Part shown: in pieces, positions 5,708 to 13,127 of the stretch | How the letters are laid out: each line of letters begins with the position of its first letter | Numbering within the stretch: the stretch's first letter is position 1 | NCBI GenBank assembly: GCA_050942695.1 | Contig: JBMNNU010000061.1 | Span: 1-14,313, forward strand | Source of the DNA: JBMNNU01 sp050942695 | GTDB taxonomy: Bacteria; Chloroflexota; UBA6077 | DNA length: 14,313 nucleotides | Reading direction: 5' to 3' | Program-made: the position numbers and the translations under genes | The notes under the pieces: generated by a model | Database searches by the model: none | What the model was told of the DNA's origin: nothing | Seen by the model: only the letters and a program-made list of their open reading frames with translations

Positions 5708-7019
5708 CATAGAGGGAAACGCAGGGCGATTGGGCATCGATGAGAGGGCGAATAGACGAGGCCGGCTGCTGTTCGCCGCCGTCCTGGCAGCTTGGATCAC
5801 CCTGGCTCTCTATCCCGGGATAGCGCTCCAGTTAGGATTGATAGATATCCCGCTAGCCAACGATTTCGCCTCATTCTGGACGGGCGCGTCGTTGGTGAGA
5901 TCGGGCGACAGCGTGAAGCTGTATGATCTCCAGGCACATGTTCAGCTCCAGCGCGACATCAAAGCCGAATACGGCATTCGAGAGGAGGTACGCCGGGAGA
6001 AAGTTTTCATGCCCTACTTCAACCCGCCCCCCCTGGCACTTCTCCTGATCCCTTTCACGCTCTTCCCTCTGCCGATCGCCTACCTGTTGTGGCAAATAAC
6101 AGGGCTCATGGCCATCTTAATAGCGATATCGATTCCTTTTAGGGGGCGCCCTCGAACTTCTGTCACGACGGCCGTACTTTTCAGCTACATAGGGGTCGGA
6201 ATCACCCTGTTCGAAGGGCAGGTCAACTGGCTTTTCCTGCTCGCCTTCAGCCTGGGGCTCTTAGCGCTGAGCTCTGGACGACCTTTACTTGGAGGGGCTT
6301 TGCTTGGACTGCTCTGGCTGAAGCCCCAGTACGCGCTGGTTTTTCCATTGATTTTCCTAATGAAAAGGCGCTGGTGGGAGCTAGCGACGATGGGGGGTAT
6401 CGGTGCAGCCCTCGCTCTTCTATCGTTGATCATGATAGGGCCCGCTAGCGCTGCTCAGTACTGGGAGCTATCGAAGCAGATGGGGGACTTCTATCAGCCC
6501 ACCAACTGGGGCGTCAATCCCGCATATATGGTGAACTGGCGAGCCCTGATCGTGAATCTCTGGCCGGGAATCCCGGCTACCACCGGTTCGGCCATCGCTA
6601 TGGCTCTTGGCGCTGCCACGATCGCAACCTCCATGCTCGCTTGGCGAGGGCCATGGGAACCTACTTCCCCTCACTTTCTGCGGCAGATACTGGTGGCGGC
6701 GATGGCGTCAATCATCGCTAGCCCTCACAGCCACTTCCACGGCACAGTCTTGCTGCTCGCCCCTTTAGCCCTGTCCGTTAGGAAGCCGATGCCCGAAACG
6801 CGGCTCTCCCATCTCTGGCGCCCAATGCTGCTTCTCGGTTACTGTTTGGCCTGGCTTACCTGGCCGATAATTCCCGCCCTGTGGGAGAAGACGCCCATCC
6901 ACTGGATCCTGGTTCCCTACATGCTGCTCACTATGGTGGTGTTGATACTTCAGGTTGGGCCGCAACCCGGCATCGAGCCGGTTGCACGCTCTAAAGGGGC
7001 GCTTATCGTTGGAGGGTGA
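5700..7019 (+). CDS. GT87/DUF2029 family membrane glycosyltransferase, copy 1
   Basis: This is a 439-residue polytopic protein with roughly ten hydrophobic segments. It fits the GT87 (DUF2029) GT-C-fold family, whose known members, such as mycobacterial PimE, move mannose from polyprenyl-phosphate-mannose to envelope glycolipids. Visible hallmarks are the first membrane segment (about 23-45) and an outer loop with NDFASFW, whose Asp55 is at the expected catalytic position. Others are YFNPPPLALLLIPF (106-119), WLKPQYALVFPLIFL and the late SPHSHFHG motif. The ATG lacks a well-spaced SD sequence (GGAG at 5681-5684 is 15 bases away), so a TTG at 5730 is an alternative. It overlaps the next gene and is probably translationally coupled to it. 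Donor and acceptor sugars are unknown. Confidence 0.82.
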   Translation: MHYIEGNAGRLGIDERANRRGRLLFAAVLAAWITLALYPGIALQLGLIDIPLANDFASFWTGASLVRSGDSVKLYDLQAHVQLQRDIKAEYGIREEVRREKVFMPYFNPPPLALLLIPFTLFPLPIAYLLWQITGLMAILIAISIPFRGRPRTSVTTAVLFSYIGVGITLFEGQVNWLFLLAFSLGLLALSSGRPLLGGALLGLLWLKPQYALVFPLIFLMKRRWWELATMGGIGAALALLSLIMIGPASAAQYWELSKQMGDFYQPTNWGVNPAYMVNWRALIVNLWPGIPATTGSAIAMALGAATIATSMLAWRGPWEPTSPHFLRQILVAAMASIIASPHSHFHGTVLLLAPLALSVRKPMPETRLSHLWRPMLLLGYCLAWLTWPIIPALWEKTPIHWILVPYMLLTMVVLILQVGPQPGIEPVARSKGALIVGG

Positions 7020-8292
7020 TATCACCGTCAAACGGAGGGATCGTTATCTCGCGGCCACAATCCTGGCCGCTTGGGCAGGTGTGGCGGTCGTTATCGCCGC
7101 CTCGGTTGCTCCATCTTGGCCCGGCATAATCTTCGGCAACGGCTTCGCAAGCTTCTGGACAGCGGCGAGGATCGTGCTCGCTGGACAGCCATCCGTACTC
7201 TACGACCCCAACGTGCAGCTTACCTGGCAGCACACCCTGCACTCTGAGCTGGGATTGGCGAGTCGGGAAACGCGCACCGGCTACGATCCGTTTTTCTATC
7301 CCCCTCCCTTCGCACTGGTGTTACTGCCCCTGGCTTCCATGCCGGCCCCTTCAGCTTACCTGCTCTGGGTCGCTCTCAACTTCATATTCATCGTTGTAGC
7401 GGTCACGCTGCCTCTCAAAGGGATGCCTCAGGGCATGAGCCGAGCAGCGATATTGATCACTTTCCCGGCGGCTGCATACGATCTGCTATGGGGGCAGGTG
7501 AGCGGCCTTCTACTGTTGGTATTGAGCCTTGCGCTCGTGTCCATGGCGTCGGGCCAGCGCACCATCGGAGGGATGCTGCTAGGGCTGCTGTGCATCAAGC
7601 CGCAGTGTGCCCTGCTCTTCCCGCTGGTCTTTCTTTTGAAGCGTCGTTGGCGTGAGCTCGCCGGTTTTTCCGCCGTCGGATTGAGCATGGTTGGCATTTC
7701 AGTGGTTATCCTGGGGCCGGAGGGAGTAAAGCTGTACCTCTCTCATCTTGGCCATGCCGGAGGTTACTACCATCCTCCAGACCTCTCACACAGCATAAAA
7801 GCCTATCACATGGCCAACTGGAGAGGTTTGCTTATGAATCTGTGGCCCGGCATCTCGGAGGCCGGCGGTTCGATAACGGTAATGGCACTGGGAGCGGCCA
7901 CTGTTGCTGCGTCTCTGATTGTGTGGCGGGGTAAGTGGGATCCTTGCGGGCCTAGATTCCCCAGACAGGTGCTGGTGCTGGTGCTGGCAACGCTGATATC
8001 CATCCCCCACAGCCACTTCTACGGCTTCACCCTGGTTCTGGCCCCCCTGGCTTTCGCCCTGGCCAAACCGATGGATCGATCGCCGCTGGCTCGAAGCTGG
8101 CGGTGGATACTGCTCGCAGGCTATCTGCTGGCTTTGCTCATCTGGCCGCTGGGGCTTTTGTGGGATGGCCATCCGCTGCAGTGGTTGGCCGTCCCCTATA
8201 GCCTCGTGCTGATGGGAATTCTCATCGTGCAGTGCCGGGCTGATCTAACAAGAGAGTCTGTCAACCCACAAAATACCCGGTCGGGAACTTGA
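7009..8292 (+). CDS. GT87/DUF2029 family membrane glycosyltransferase, copy 2
   Basis: This tandem paralogue of the preceding gene is 427 residues long from the TTG at 7009, which overlaps the previous stop (7017-7019). Another TTG at 6955 would add 18 residues. Shared blocks include GFASFWTAA, FFYPPPFALVLLPLA (96-110), LLCIKPQCALLFPLVFLLKRRW, HMANWRGLLMNLWPGI and IPHSHFYG. It is again polytopic, with about ten hydrophobic stretches. The first outer loop reads FGNGFASFW, so the aspartate expected as the catalytic base (Asp55 in copy 1) is Gly45 here, with no other acidic residue close by. The copy may have changed chemistry, act as a partner subunit, or be inactive. Its 3' end overlaps the convergent PIG-V-like gene by 32 bp. 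Confidence 0.8.
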   Translation: MEGDITVKRRDRYLAATILAAWAGVAVVIAASVAPSWPGIIFGNGFASFWTAARIVLAGQPSVLYDPNVQLTWQHTLHSELGLASRETRTGYDPFFYPPPFALVLLPLASMPAPSAYLLWVALNFIFIVVAVTLPLKGMPQGMSRAAILITFPAAAYDLLWGQVSGLLLLVLSLALVSMASGQRTIGGMLLGLLCIKPQCALLFPLVFLLKRRWRELAGFSAVGLSMVGISVVILGPEGVKLYLSHLGHAGGYYHPPDLSHSIKAYHMANWRGLLMNLWPGISEAGGSITVMALGAATVAASLIVWRGKWDPCGPRFPRQVLVLVLATLISIPHSHFYGFTLVLAPLAFALAKPMDRSPLARSWRWILLAGYLLALLIWPLGLLWDGHPLQWLAVPYSLVLMGILIVQCRADLTRESVNPQNTRSGT

Positions 8293-9478
8293 AGCTCCAC
8301 ACAACCAGCCACCACAGGAACAGAAAGATCACGGCCAGGTGAACCCATCGACGTCTCCCCAATAGGGCGAGGACGATGAAGCAGGGGAAGAGCAGCAGCA
8401 TGTACCTGGAGAAGCTCATCAGAGCGAAGCCCGGAAGGTACCGCGAGAGGGGCGCCGCAAAGAACAGGGCTGAGTAGACGGCGTAGCCCGCCCCGAGCCG
8501 GAGCGCAACCAGGACTATCAGGGGCAGAAAGGCCAGGGCAACGATGAAGTTGAACAGCTCGATTGGATAGATGGTCCCTGTCGCGAAGTTCTGTAGGGCG
8601 AACAGCAACGCAGCCCCCGGTGGTGCGGGTACCCCGTGGCCTGGCCCAATCCCACTGAACTCACCTGGTCTTCGCCACGCCGTATCTACAAGCATGATAA
8701 AGGTACCAAAGCCGGCAACGGGCGCGAGCAGCAATATCGAGGCCCGAGCTAGATCGGGGCGCGTCCAGTGAAAAGACCTCCACTGGCCGAGGGGCTTGCC
8801 CCCTGAAATCTGCTCCATCGCCAGAGCTGGCCCAAGCAGCAACCCCTGAGGCCTCGACAACCCGGCGAGAAAACCGGCCACAGCCGATGCGTACCATCTG
8901 CCGCTGCGCATCAGGTAGAAGGCTAGCACGGCAAGCGCCAGCGCCAGGCTCTCTGTGAAGGGGCCGTGCAGAAAAAATGCCGTCGGAAAGATGCTTATGT
9001 AAAGAACAGTCCGGTCTGCAGTTCTCGCCCCGAAGCCCGGCAGTATCAACCTGTGCAGCAGATACAGCGCCAAGAGGATGGATAGCTCGGAGATGATCAT
9101 TCCCGCGGATACCGGATGAAGCCCAGTAATCCAGGTAACCAGCCTCATCGACATGGGGAACAGCGGGAAGAACTCCTGAGTCATATCCTGCGTGGAATAG
9201 CCAACCTCGGCTATCTTCTGATACCAGATAGCATCCTCCCGCTGCCACACCCCCAGGAGTAATCTCTCCCATCCGGCCTGGAGCAGCGCAACGCCGGAAC
9301 CTCCGTACTGGCTGTCGATCTCGGCCTGAGAATACAGCAGCCCGGCGATTGCCATTATAGCGGTGACGAACAGTTTTGCCCCGCCAACACAGGCCAGGAC
9401 CACTACCAGCGAACGTGTCCGACTACCGGCTTCGCTCAATTCCCGATCTATTCTCCTTGCAATGTCGAACTGTAGCAT
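8261..9478 (-). CDS. PIG-V/Gpi18-like membrane mannosyltransferase, copy 1
   Basis: This 405-residue polytopic protein resembles the PIG-V (GT76) family and its bacterial relatives, annotated as mannosyltransferases related to Gpi18. They are GT-C enzymes expected to use polyprenyl-phosphate sugars on the outer face of the membrane. Hallmarks are WQREDAIWYQKIAEVGY (78-94) with the conserved Asp82, then FFPLFP (103-108), IFPTAFFLHGPFTESLALAL and the LAGLSRPQGLLLG segment. A hydrophobic anchor is seen near 23-48. No SD sequence is seen before the ATG at 9478, so the exact start is uncertain. It converges with and overlaps GT87 copy 2 at its 3' end. A closely similar but frameshifted paralogue lies upstream on the same strand (10008-11233). 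Confidence 0.82.
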   Translation of the reverse strand: MLQFDIARRIDRELSEAGSRTRSLVVVLACVGGAKLFVTAIMAIAGLLYSQAEIDSQYGGSGVALLQAGWERLLLGVWQREDAIWYQKIAEVGYSTQDMTQEFFPLFPMSMRLVTWITGLHPVSAGMIISELSILLALYLLHRLILPGFGARTADRTVLYISIFPTAFFLHGPFTESLALALAVLAFYLMRSGRWYASAVAGFLAGLSRPQGLLLGPALAMEQISGGKPLGQWRSFHWTRPDLARASILLLAPVAGFGTFIMLVDTAWRRPGEFSGIGPGHGVPAPPGAALLFALQNFATGTIYPIELFNFIVALAFLPLIVLVALRLGAGYAVYSALFFAAPLSRYLPGFALMSFSRYMLLLFPCFIVLALLGRRRWVHLAVIFLFLWWLVVWSFKFPTGYFVG

Positions 9479-9558
9479 TCAGCCATTGGTGGTAAATCAC
9501 GCTAGGGGCACCATAACGAGAGAGAAAACGCATTGCTAGAGCAGTTCGCTATCTCGCT

Positions 9559-9586
9559 ACTCTCTTTCCCTACGAAGAGAGTTTTT
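9559..9586 (+). terminator. Terminator-like hairpin reading on the + strand
   Basis: The perfect 8-bp stem actctctt (9559-9566) with aagagagt (9575-9582) is followed by a T-run (9582-9586). It would work only for + strand transcription, whereas all nearby genes are on -. It sits 17 bp beyond the stop of the small membrane protein gene. It may stop antisense transcription, or be incidental. Confidence 0.3.
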
Positions 9587-9598
9587 CGATCAAATCCA

Positions 9599-9916
9599 CT
9601 AATCACGCTTCCTTGGGCGAATCCGCTTCCGCCGGCCGTTGCCCCTTGATATCGCATTTCGCTGCGGTTTACCCGCTCCAACCCCTATCTCATCCTTCTC
9701 ACGATCAAGCTCTGTTTCTGCAGTAAATAGAGAATCGTCGACAATCTGTTTATTTTCGTCCAGGAGATCTAATCGCACCGCTCCCTTATCCAGAATCCCC
9801 TGCAGATTAACCTTTTTTGATCTTCTGAATCGCCACCCTCTCGCTACAAGGAACGCAGCGAGAAAGCCTATCACGAAAAGTAGAACTCCTCCTACGTAAT
9901 CCACAGCTACCTCCAT
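9599..9916 (-). CDS. Small single-pass membrane protein, unknown function
   Basis: The 105-residue product has one hydrophobic segment (about residues 7-27, YVGGVLLFVIGFLAAFLVAR). A basic stretch, RFRRSKK, follows immediately, so the long C-terminal part should face the cytoplasm. The middle is mixed and acidic (LDLLDENKQIVDD, ETELDREKDE) and the tail is very basic (RKRIRPRKRD). I recognise no family. It lies between the two PIG-V-like genes on their strand, with no good SD sequence before the ATG at 9916. A GTG at the fifth codon is an alternative start. The clear membrane topology favours a real gene over a chance ORF, but support is moderate. It might assist or anchor the neighbouring transferases, which is inference from position only. 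Confidence 0.5.
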   Translation of the reverse strand: MEVAVDYVGGVLLFVIGFLAAFLVARGWRFRRSKKVNLQGILDKGAVRLDLLDENKQIVDDSLFTAETELDREKDEIGVGAGKPQRNAISRGNGRRKRIRPRKRD

Positions 9917-10007
9917 CGATCGTCGTGTGGCTGCCCGGCTCCGATTCTAAGCCCAGCCTCCATAAGTATAACCGCACTGCGGGGATCCTGGTGTTAAATA
10001 TCTTCGC

Positions 10008-11233
10008 CTAAGCTACGAATGCGCCGTAGCAGAAGGCGCCGGCCCAGTAGCATAGAAGCAGGATCCAGAAGAAGATAATGCTGAGATGCAACCACCGGCA
10101 GTTGCCCCACAGAGCAAGCACTAGAAAGCACGGGAAAAGCAGCAGGACGAAGCGTGGAAAGCTCATCAACGGGAATAATGGCGATGACCTGGCGAGCGGC
10201 GCCAGTATGAAGAGTAAAGCGTAGATGGCGTAACCAATCTCCAACTTCCTAAAGCCAACCACAGCCAGCAACAGGAAGCCAACGGCCAGGGAAAGATCGA
10301 AATAGTCCACATGGTATGCATCGCCGGCAAGGATGCGCTGAATTGCGAACACGATATCTATTCCGGGGATGCTCAGCGACTGGTGAGCCATAGGTCCGGT
10401 GCCTCCCCGGAAATCGGGATTATCCCAGGGTGTTTCAACCAGCCATCTGAAGGTGGCAAAGCCTCCCACCGGAGCAGCAGCCAATGCTAGTACCCGAGGC
10501 AGCTCACATCTAAGGCGAGCAAGAGATATCGATCTCTTGCCGGATCTTTCGACGATGCAAAGCTGGACGGCCAGCGGTATCCCCAACAGCATTCCCTGAG
10601 GCCTGGCCAAACCCGCAAGATATCCTATTGCCACCGCTTCTACCCATCTACTTCTCGAGATGAGATAGAAGGCCAGAATGGCGAGAAAAAGCGCGAGGCT
10701 CTCGCTGAACGGTCCGTGCAGAAAGAACGCCGAAGGAACAACGCGATGTACACCAGCGTCCGGTTGGCTGCGCCAACTCCATAGCGGGGTAATAGCAACC
10801 GGTGAAGCAGAAAGAGAGCGACCAATAGCGATATCTCGGAGACCAAGATGCCCGCAGCGATGGGATGGAGAGCTGTGGCCTCAGAAACGACCCTCATGGC
10901 CAATGGAAAAAGAGGGAAGAGTTGGGGGGTCATGTCGTCGGTCGAGTAGCCGACTGTCGCGATCTTCTGGTACCAGAGAGCATCCTCCCGCTGCCACACC
11001 CCCAGCAAAAGCCCCTCCCAACCGGTGTCGATCATTTCTACCCTAGTAGTAGCGTAGCGTTCGCGCAACTCCGGCCGAGGAAGATAGGTTGCTACTCCCG
11101 CCAGTAAGACAGTGAGAAACAGCCTGACGCCAACCACACAAAGGAGGGCAATCAGGAGAGAGTACTTCCAATCCGTTCGTTCTCGTAAGGCGGGATCGGG
11201 TTTCTGGATTCTTTGTTGAAGATGCACTACCAC
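10008..11233 (-). pseudogene. PIG-V/Gpi18-like mannosyltransferase, copy 2, frameshifted
   Basis: Two consecutive - strand frames (11233-10640, then the frame ending at 10008) together match copy 1 from end to end, at about 408 residues. The first part carries GWEGLLLGVWQREDALWYQKIATVGYS with Asp84, FPLFPLAMRVV and LVYIALF. The reading then breaks where copy 1 has IFPTAFFLHG. Adding one G to the GG at 10735-10736 (one C on the coding strand) restores FPSAFFLHGPFSESLALFLAILAFY and runs open into LAGLARPQG. No other stop interrupts the second half, so the lesion is a single-base deletion. It is either recent or a sequencing or assembly error. A GTG at 10634 could in principle restart translation. 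The start used is GTG at 11233, with no clear SD sequence. Confidence 0.8.
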
Positions 11234-11268
11234 TACACGACCACGATAATTTCGATATCACGGAGGGA

Positions 11269-11309
11269 CACGAAAGGCATAGAAGCTATTTTTTTTTAGG
11301 CTTTTCGTG
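11269..11309. other. Inverted repeat with T9 run in the PIG-V copy 2 / sir2 gap
   Basis: In the 213-bp divergent gap, cacgaaaggc (11269-11278) and gcttttcgtg (11300-11309) can form a 10-bp RNA stem containing one G-U pair. The loop includes nine T (11289-11297). The T-run is inside the loop rather than after the stem, so this is not a standard terminator. It may be a regulator site for one of the divergent genes. Confidence 0.3.
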
Positions 11310-11407
11310 ATCCAAAGATCCACGATCAACAACTTCTGGGAAGCATCATCACTACGGCTCTTTTTTGCAATGGGAAATCAGGCCCACCGCCATCGGCTGC
11401 CATGTCA

Positions 11408-11416
11408 TGTTAGAAT
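11408..11416 (+). promoter_or_regulatory. Putative extended -10 promoter of the sir2 gene
   Basis: TGTTAGAAT matches the extended -10 form TGnTATAAT with one mismatch. No good -35 box is seen, which is tolerated by extended -10 promoters. Transcription would start near 11423, about 24 bases before the sir2 ATG. Confidence 0.45.
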
Positions 11417-11446
11417 GGGGGACAAAATCTGCGGAGTGGTTGCGCT

Positions 11447-12217
11447 ATGGAAAACAACATGGAACGAGCAATCGAACGAGCAGCGCAGTTGGTTCGAGAT
11501 TCGTCAAAGATAGTCGTTTTTTCCGGAGCAGGGATTAGCACGGAATCGGGTATCCCCGACTTCAGGAGTCCGGGCGGCATCTGGAGTCGCTATGCGCCGG
11601 TGGAGTTCGGCGAGTTCCTTGCCAGTCGGGAAGCTAGAGAAAGATACTGGATTCGTAGTCGCGAGACCTATCCGACCTTAGCACAAGCCCAGCCCAACCC
11701 AGCTCATCTTGCTATAGCGGAGTTGGAACGATGGGGCAAACTGGACTGTGTAATCACCCAGAATGTCGACGGGCTCCATCAGAAGGCCGGCAACTCACCC
11801 GAAAAGGTTATCGAAATCCACGGCAGCACCCATTGGGTGGAATGTCTCAACTGCAGCCATTGGTCGCCTCGTAGCCAGTGGCAACAGGTGTTGGAATCTG
11901 GAGTAACAATCCCAGAATGCCCCGACTGCGGGGGCATCCTGAAGGTGAACACTGTGTCCTTTGGGCAGCCAATGCCTGAGAGGGAAACCAGGCGGGCAGA
12001 GAAACGGTCGAAGCAATGCGACCTATTCATTGCCATTGGGTCGACTCTGGTAGTGTATCCTGCCGCTCAAATGCCCGTCTACGCGGTGAACGCTGGGGCT
12101 CGTCTGGTGATCGTGAATCTGACCCCTACCTACATTGACGATCAAGCCGATGCGTTGATCAGGGAAAAGGCCGGGCTAGCGTTAACGAGGATCCTCGAGT
12201 TGGCTCGCCAAGGGTAG
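11447..12217 (+). CDS. Sir2-family NAD-dependent protein deacylase (sirtuin)
   Basis: Sirtuins remove acetyl or other acyl groups from lysines using NAD+, giving nicotinamide and O-acyl-ADP-ribose. In bacteria a well-known target is acetyl-CoA synthetase. The 256 residues contain GAGIS (27-31), PDFRS (37-41), TQNVDGLH (104-111) and the catalytic His125 in EIHGS. They also contain four zinc cysteines (133, 136, 158, 161), GSTLVVYPAA and VIVNLTPT. After the zinc module the usual KPDVV-FGE stretch reads KVNTVSFGQ, a modest deviation. ATG 11447 follows GGAG at 11432-11435, and ATG 11459 is an alternative. Its last 59 bases overlap the convergent panE gene. The bacterial name could be cobB or npdA, but the subclass is not settled. 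Confidence 0.93.
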   Translation: MENNMERAIERAAQLVRDSSKIVVFSGAGISTESGIPDFRSPGGIWSRYAPVEFGEFLASREARERYWIRSRETYPTLAQAQPNPAHLAIAELERWGKLDCVITQNVDGLHQKAGNSPEKVIEIHGSTHWVECLNCSHWSPRSQWQQVLESGVTIPECPDCGGILKVNTVSFGQPMPERETRRAEKRSKQCDLFIAIGSTLVVYPAAQMPVYAVNAGARLVIVNLTPTYIDDQADALIREKAGLALTRILELARQG

Positions 12218-13121
12218 GAGCCAGGGCTTTAATCAACTGGACGATCGTCCAGTTCACGGGGGTAGGGACTCCCAATGCCCTGCCCTCTCGAACCACGGCT
12301 CCGTTAATACAGTCAATCTCCGTCAGTTTTCCTTTGTCCACATCCTGGAGCATGGATGAGCGGTTTGAAGCGGTCAATCGGCATACTGTTTCCGCTTTTT
12401 CCACAGGGTTCTCGTAGGGCAGCGTTATCCCTTTGGATGAAGCGACAGAGGCCCCCTCGAGGGCTATAGTAGCCATCAGCTCGCGGGTTTCCTGTTGCGA
12501 CAAAAGTTGTCCGTTCCGCATCCGCAAGAGAGCTGTAAGAGGATTGATAGCAGCGTTGATGATGAGCTTGCCCCAAATCAGGTTGTCGACGTGATGGGAG
12601 ATCTCCACCTCGATGCCCGCTTTCCGAAAGGCATCCGCCACTCGCAACAGCCGGTTGGTCTCTCGGCCGTCCAATTCTCCGATGGCAGTCTCCCCCTCAC
12701 CCCCGTGCCTCACTACACCTGAAGACAGGAGGGTCGCGCCGTAAGCGGTGACGCCCGCAAGGGTTCGTTCCCTTCCGACAACCGAAGCGATAGCCTCGAC
12801 ATTGTTGAGCCCGTTCTGCAGAGTCAAGGCTACACTATTCGGCCCCATGGCGGGGAGTGCATCTTTTGCTGCTTGGAGGGTGTCGTAGGCCTTCACGAAA
12901 ATCAACGCTAGATCGACCGGCCAGGCATCCCTGGCTTGCAGGATCGATCGCACCATGGCTGTTCTTGTTCTGTCGCCACGAACCCAGGTTACCCCCTTAC
13001 GGGCGATAGTCTCGACGACATCAGGCCGCCGTCCTAAGAGCCATACCTCGTGACCGCCTTCGGCCAACAGGCCGGCGAAGAGGGTACCCATAGCGCCGGG
13101 TCCGACAACAAGCAGCTTCAC
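12159..13121 (-). CDS. panE: 2-Dehydropantoate 2-reductase (ketopantoate reductase)
   Basis: PanE reduces ketopantoate to pantoate with NADPH, the second step toward pantothenate and CoA. The 320-residue protein starts with a Rossmann fold, MKLLVVGPGAMG (1-12), followed by LLGRR near the NADPH phosphate site. LQNGLNN (101-107) and the C-terminal-domain segment LIWGKLIINAAINPLTALL (181-199) are typical, with the likely catalytic Lys185. It starts with GTG, and the GGAGGG just inside the end of panB serves as ribosome site. It begins 6 bp after panB, so the two form an operon making consecutive enzymes. The last 20 or so residues are encoded opposite the end of sir2 (59-bp overlap). ilvC-type enzymes can also do this reaction, but the family match is clear. 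Confidence 0.94.
   Translation of the reverse strand: MKLLVVGPGAMGTLFAGLLAEGGHEVWLLGRRPDVVETIARKGVTWVRGDRTRTAMVRSILQARDAWPVDLALIFVKAYDTLQAAKDALPAMGPNSVALTLQNGLNNVEAIASVVGRERTLAGVTAYGATLLSSGVVRHGGEGETAIGELDGRETNRLLRVADAFRKAGIEVEISHHVDNLIWGKLIINAAINPLTALLRMRNGQLLSQQETRELMATIALEGASVASSKGITLPYENPVEKAETVCRLTASNRSSMLQDVDKGKLTEIDCINGAVVREGRALGVPTPVNWTIVQLIKALAPTLGEPTRGSSLTLARPFP
12235..12254. repeat. 20-bp perfect palindrome inside panE, just after sir2
   Basis: The sequence aactggacgatcgtccagtt equals its reverse complement over all 20 bases. It begins 17 bp after the sir2 stop codon and codes for NWTIVQ in panE on the other strand. No T-run follows on either strand. It may mark the 3' end of the sir2 transcript or bind a protein. 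Confidence 0.6.
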
Positions 13122-13127
13122 TGAAAG

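Noticed and set aside
8661..9272. 203-codon second - strand frame within PIG-V copy 1
   Set aside because: It lies in another frame of the same strand as a well-supported membrane enzyme and translates to a composition unlike a membrane or known soluble protein.
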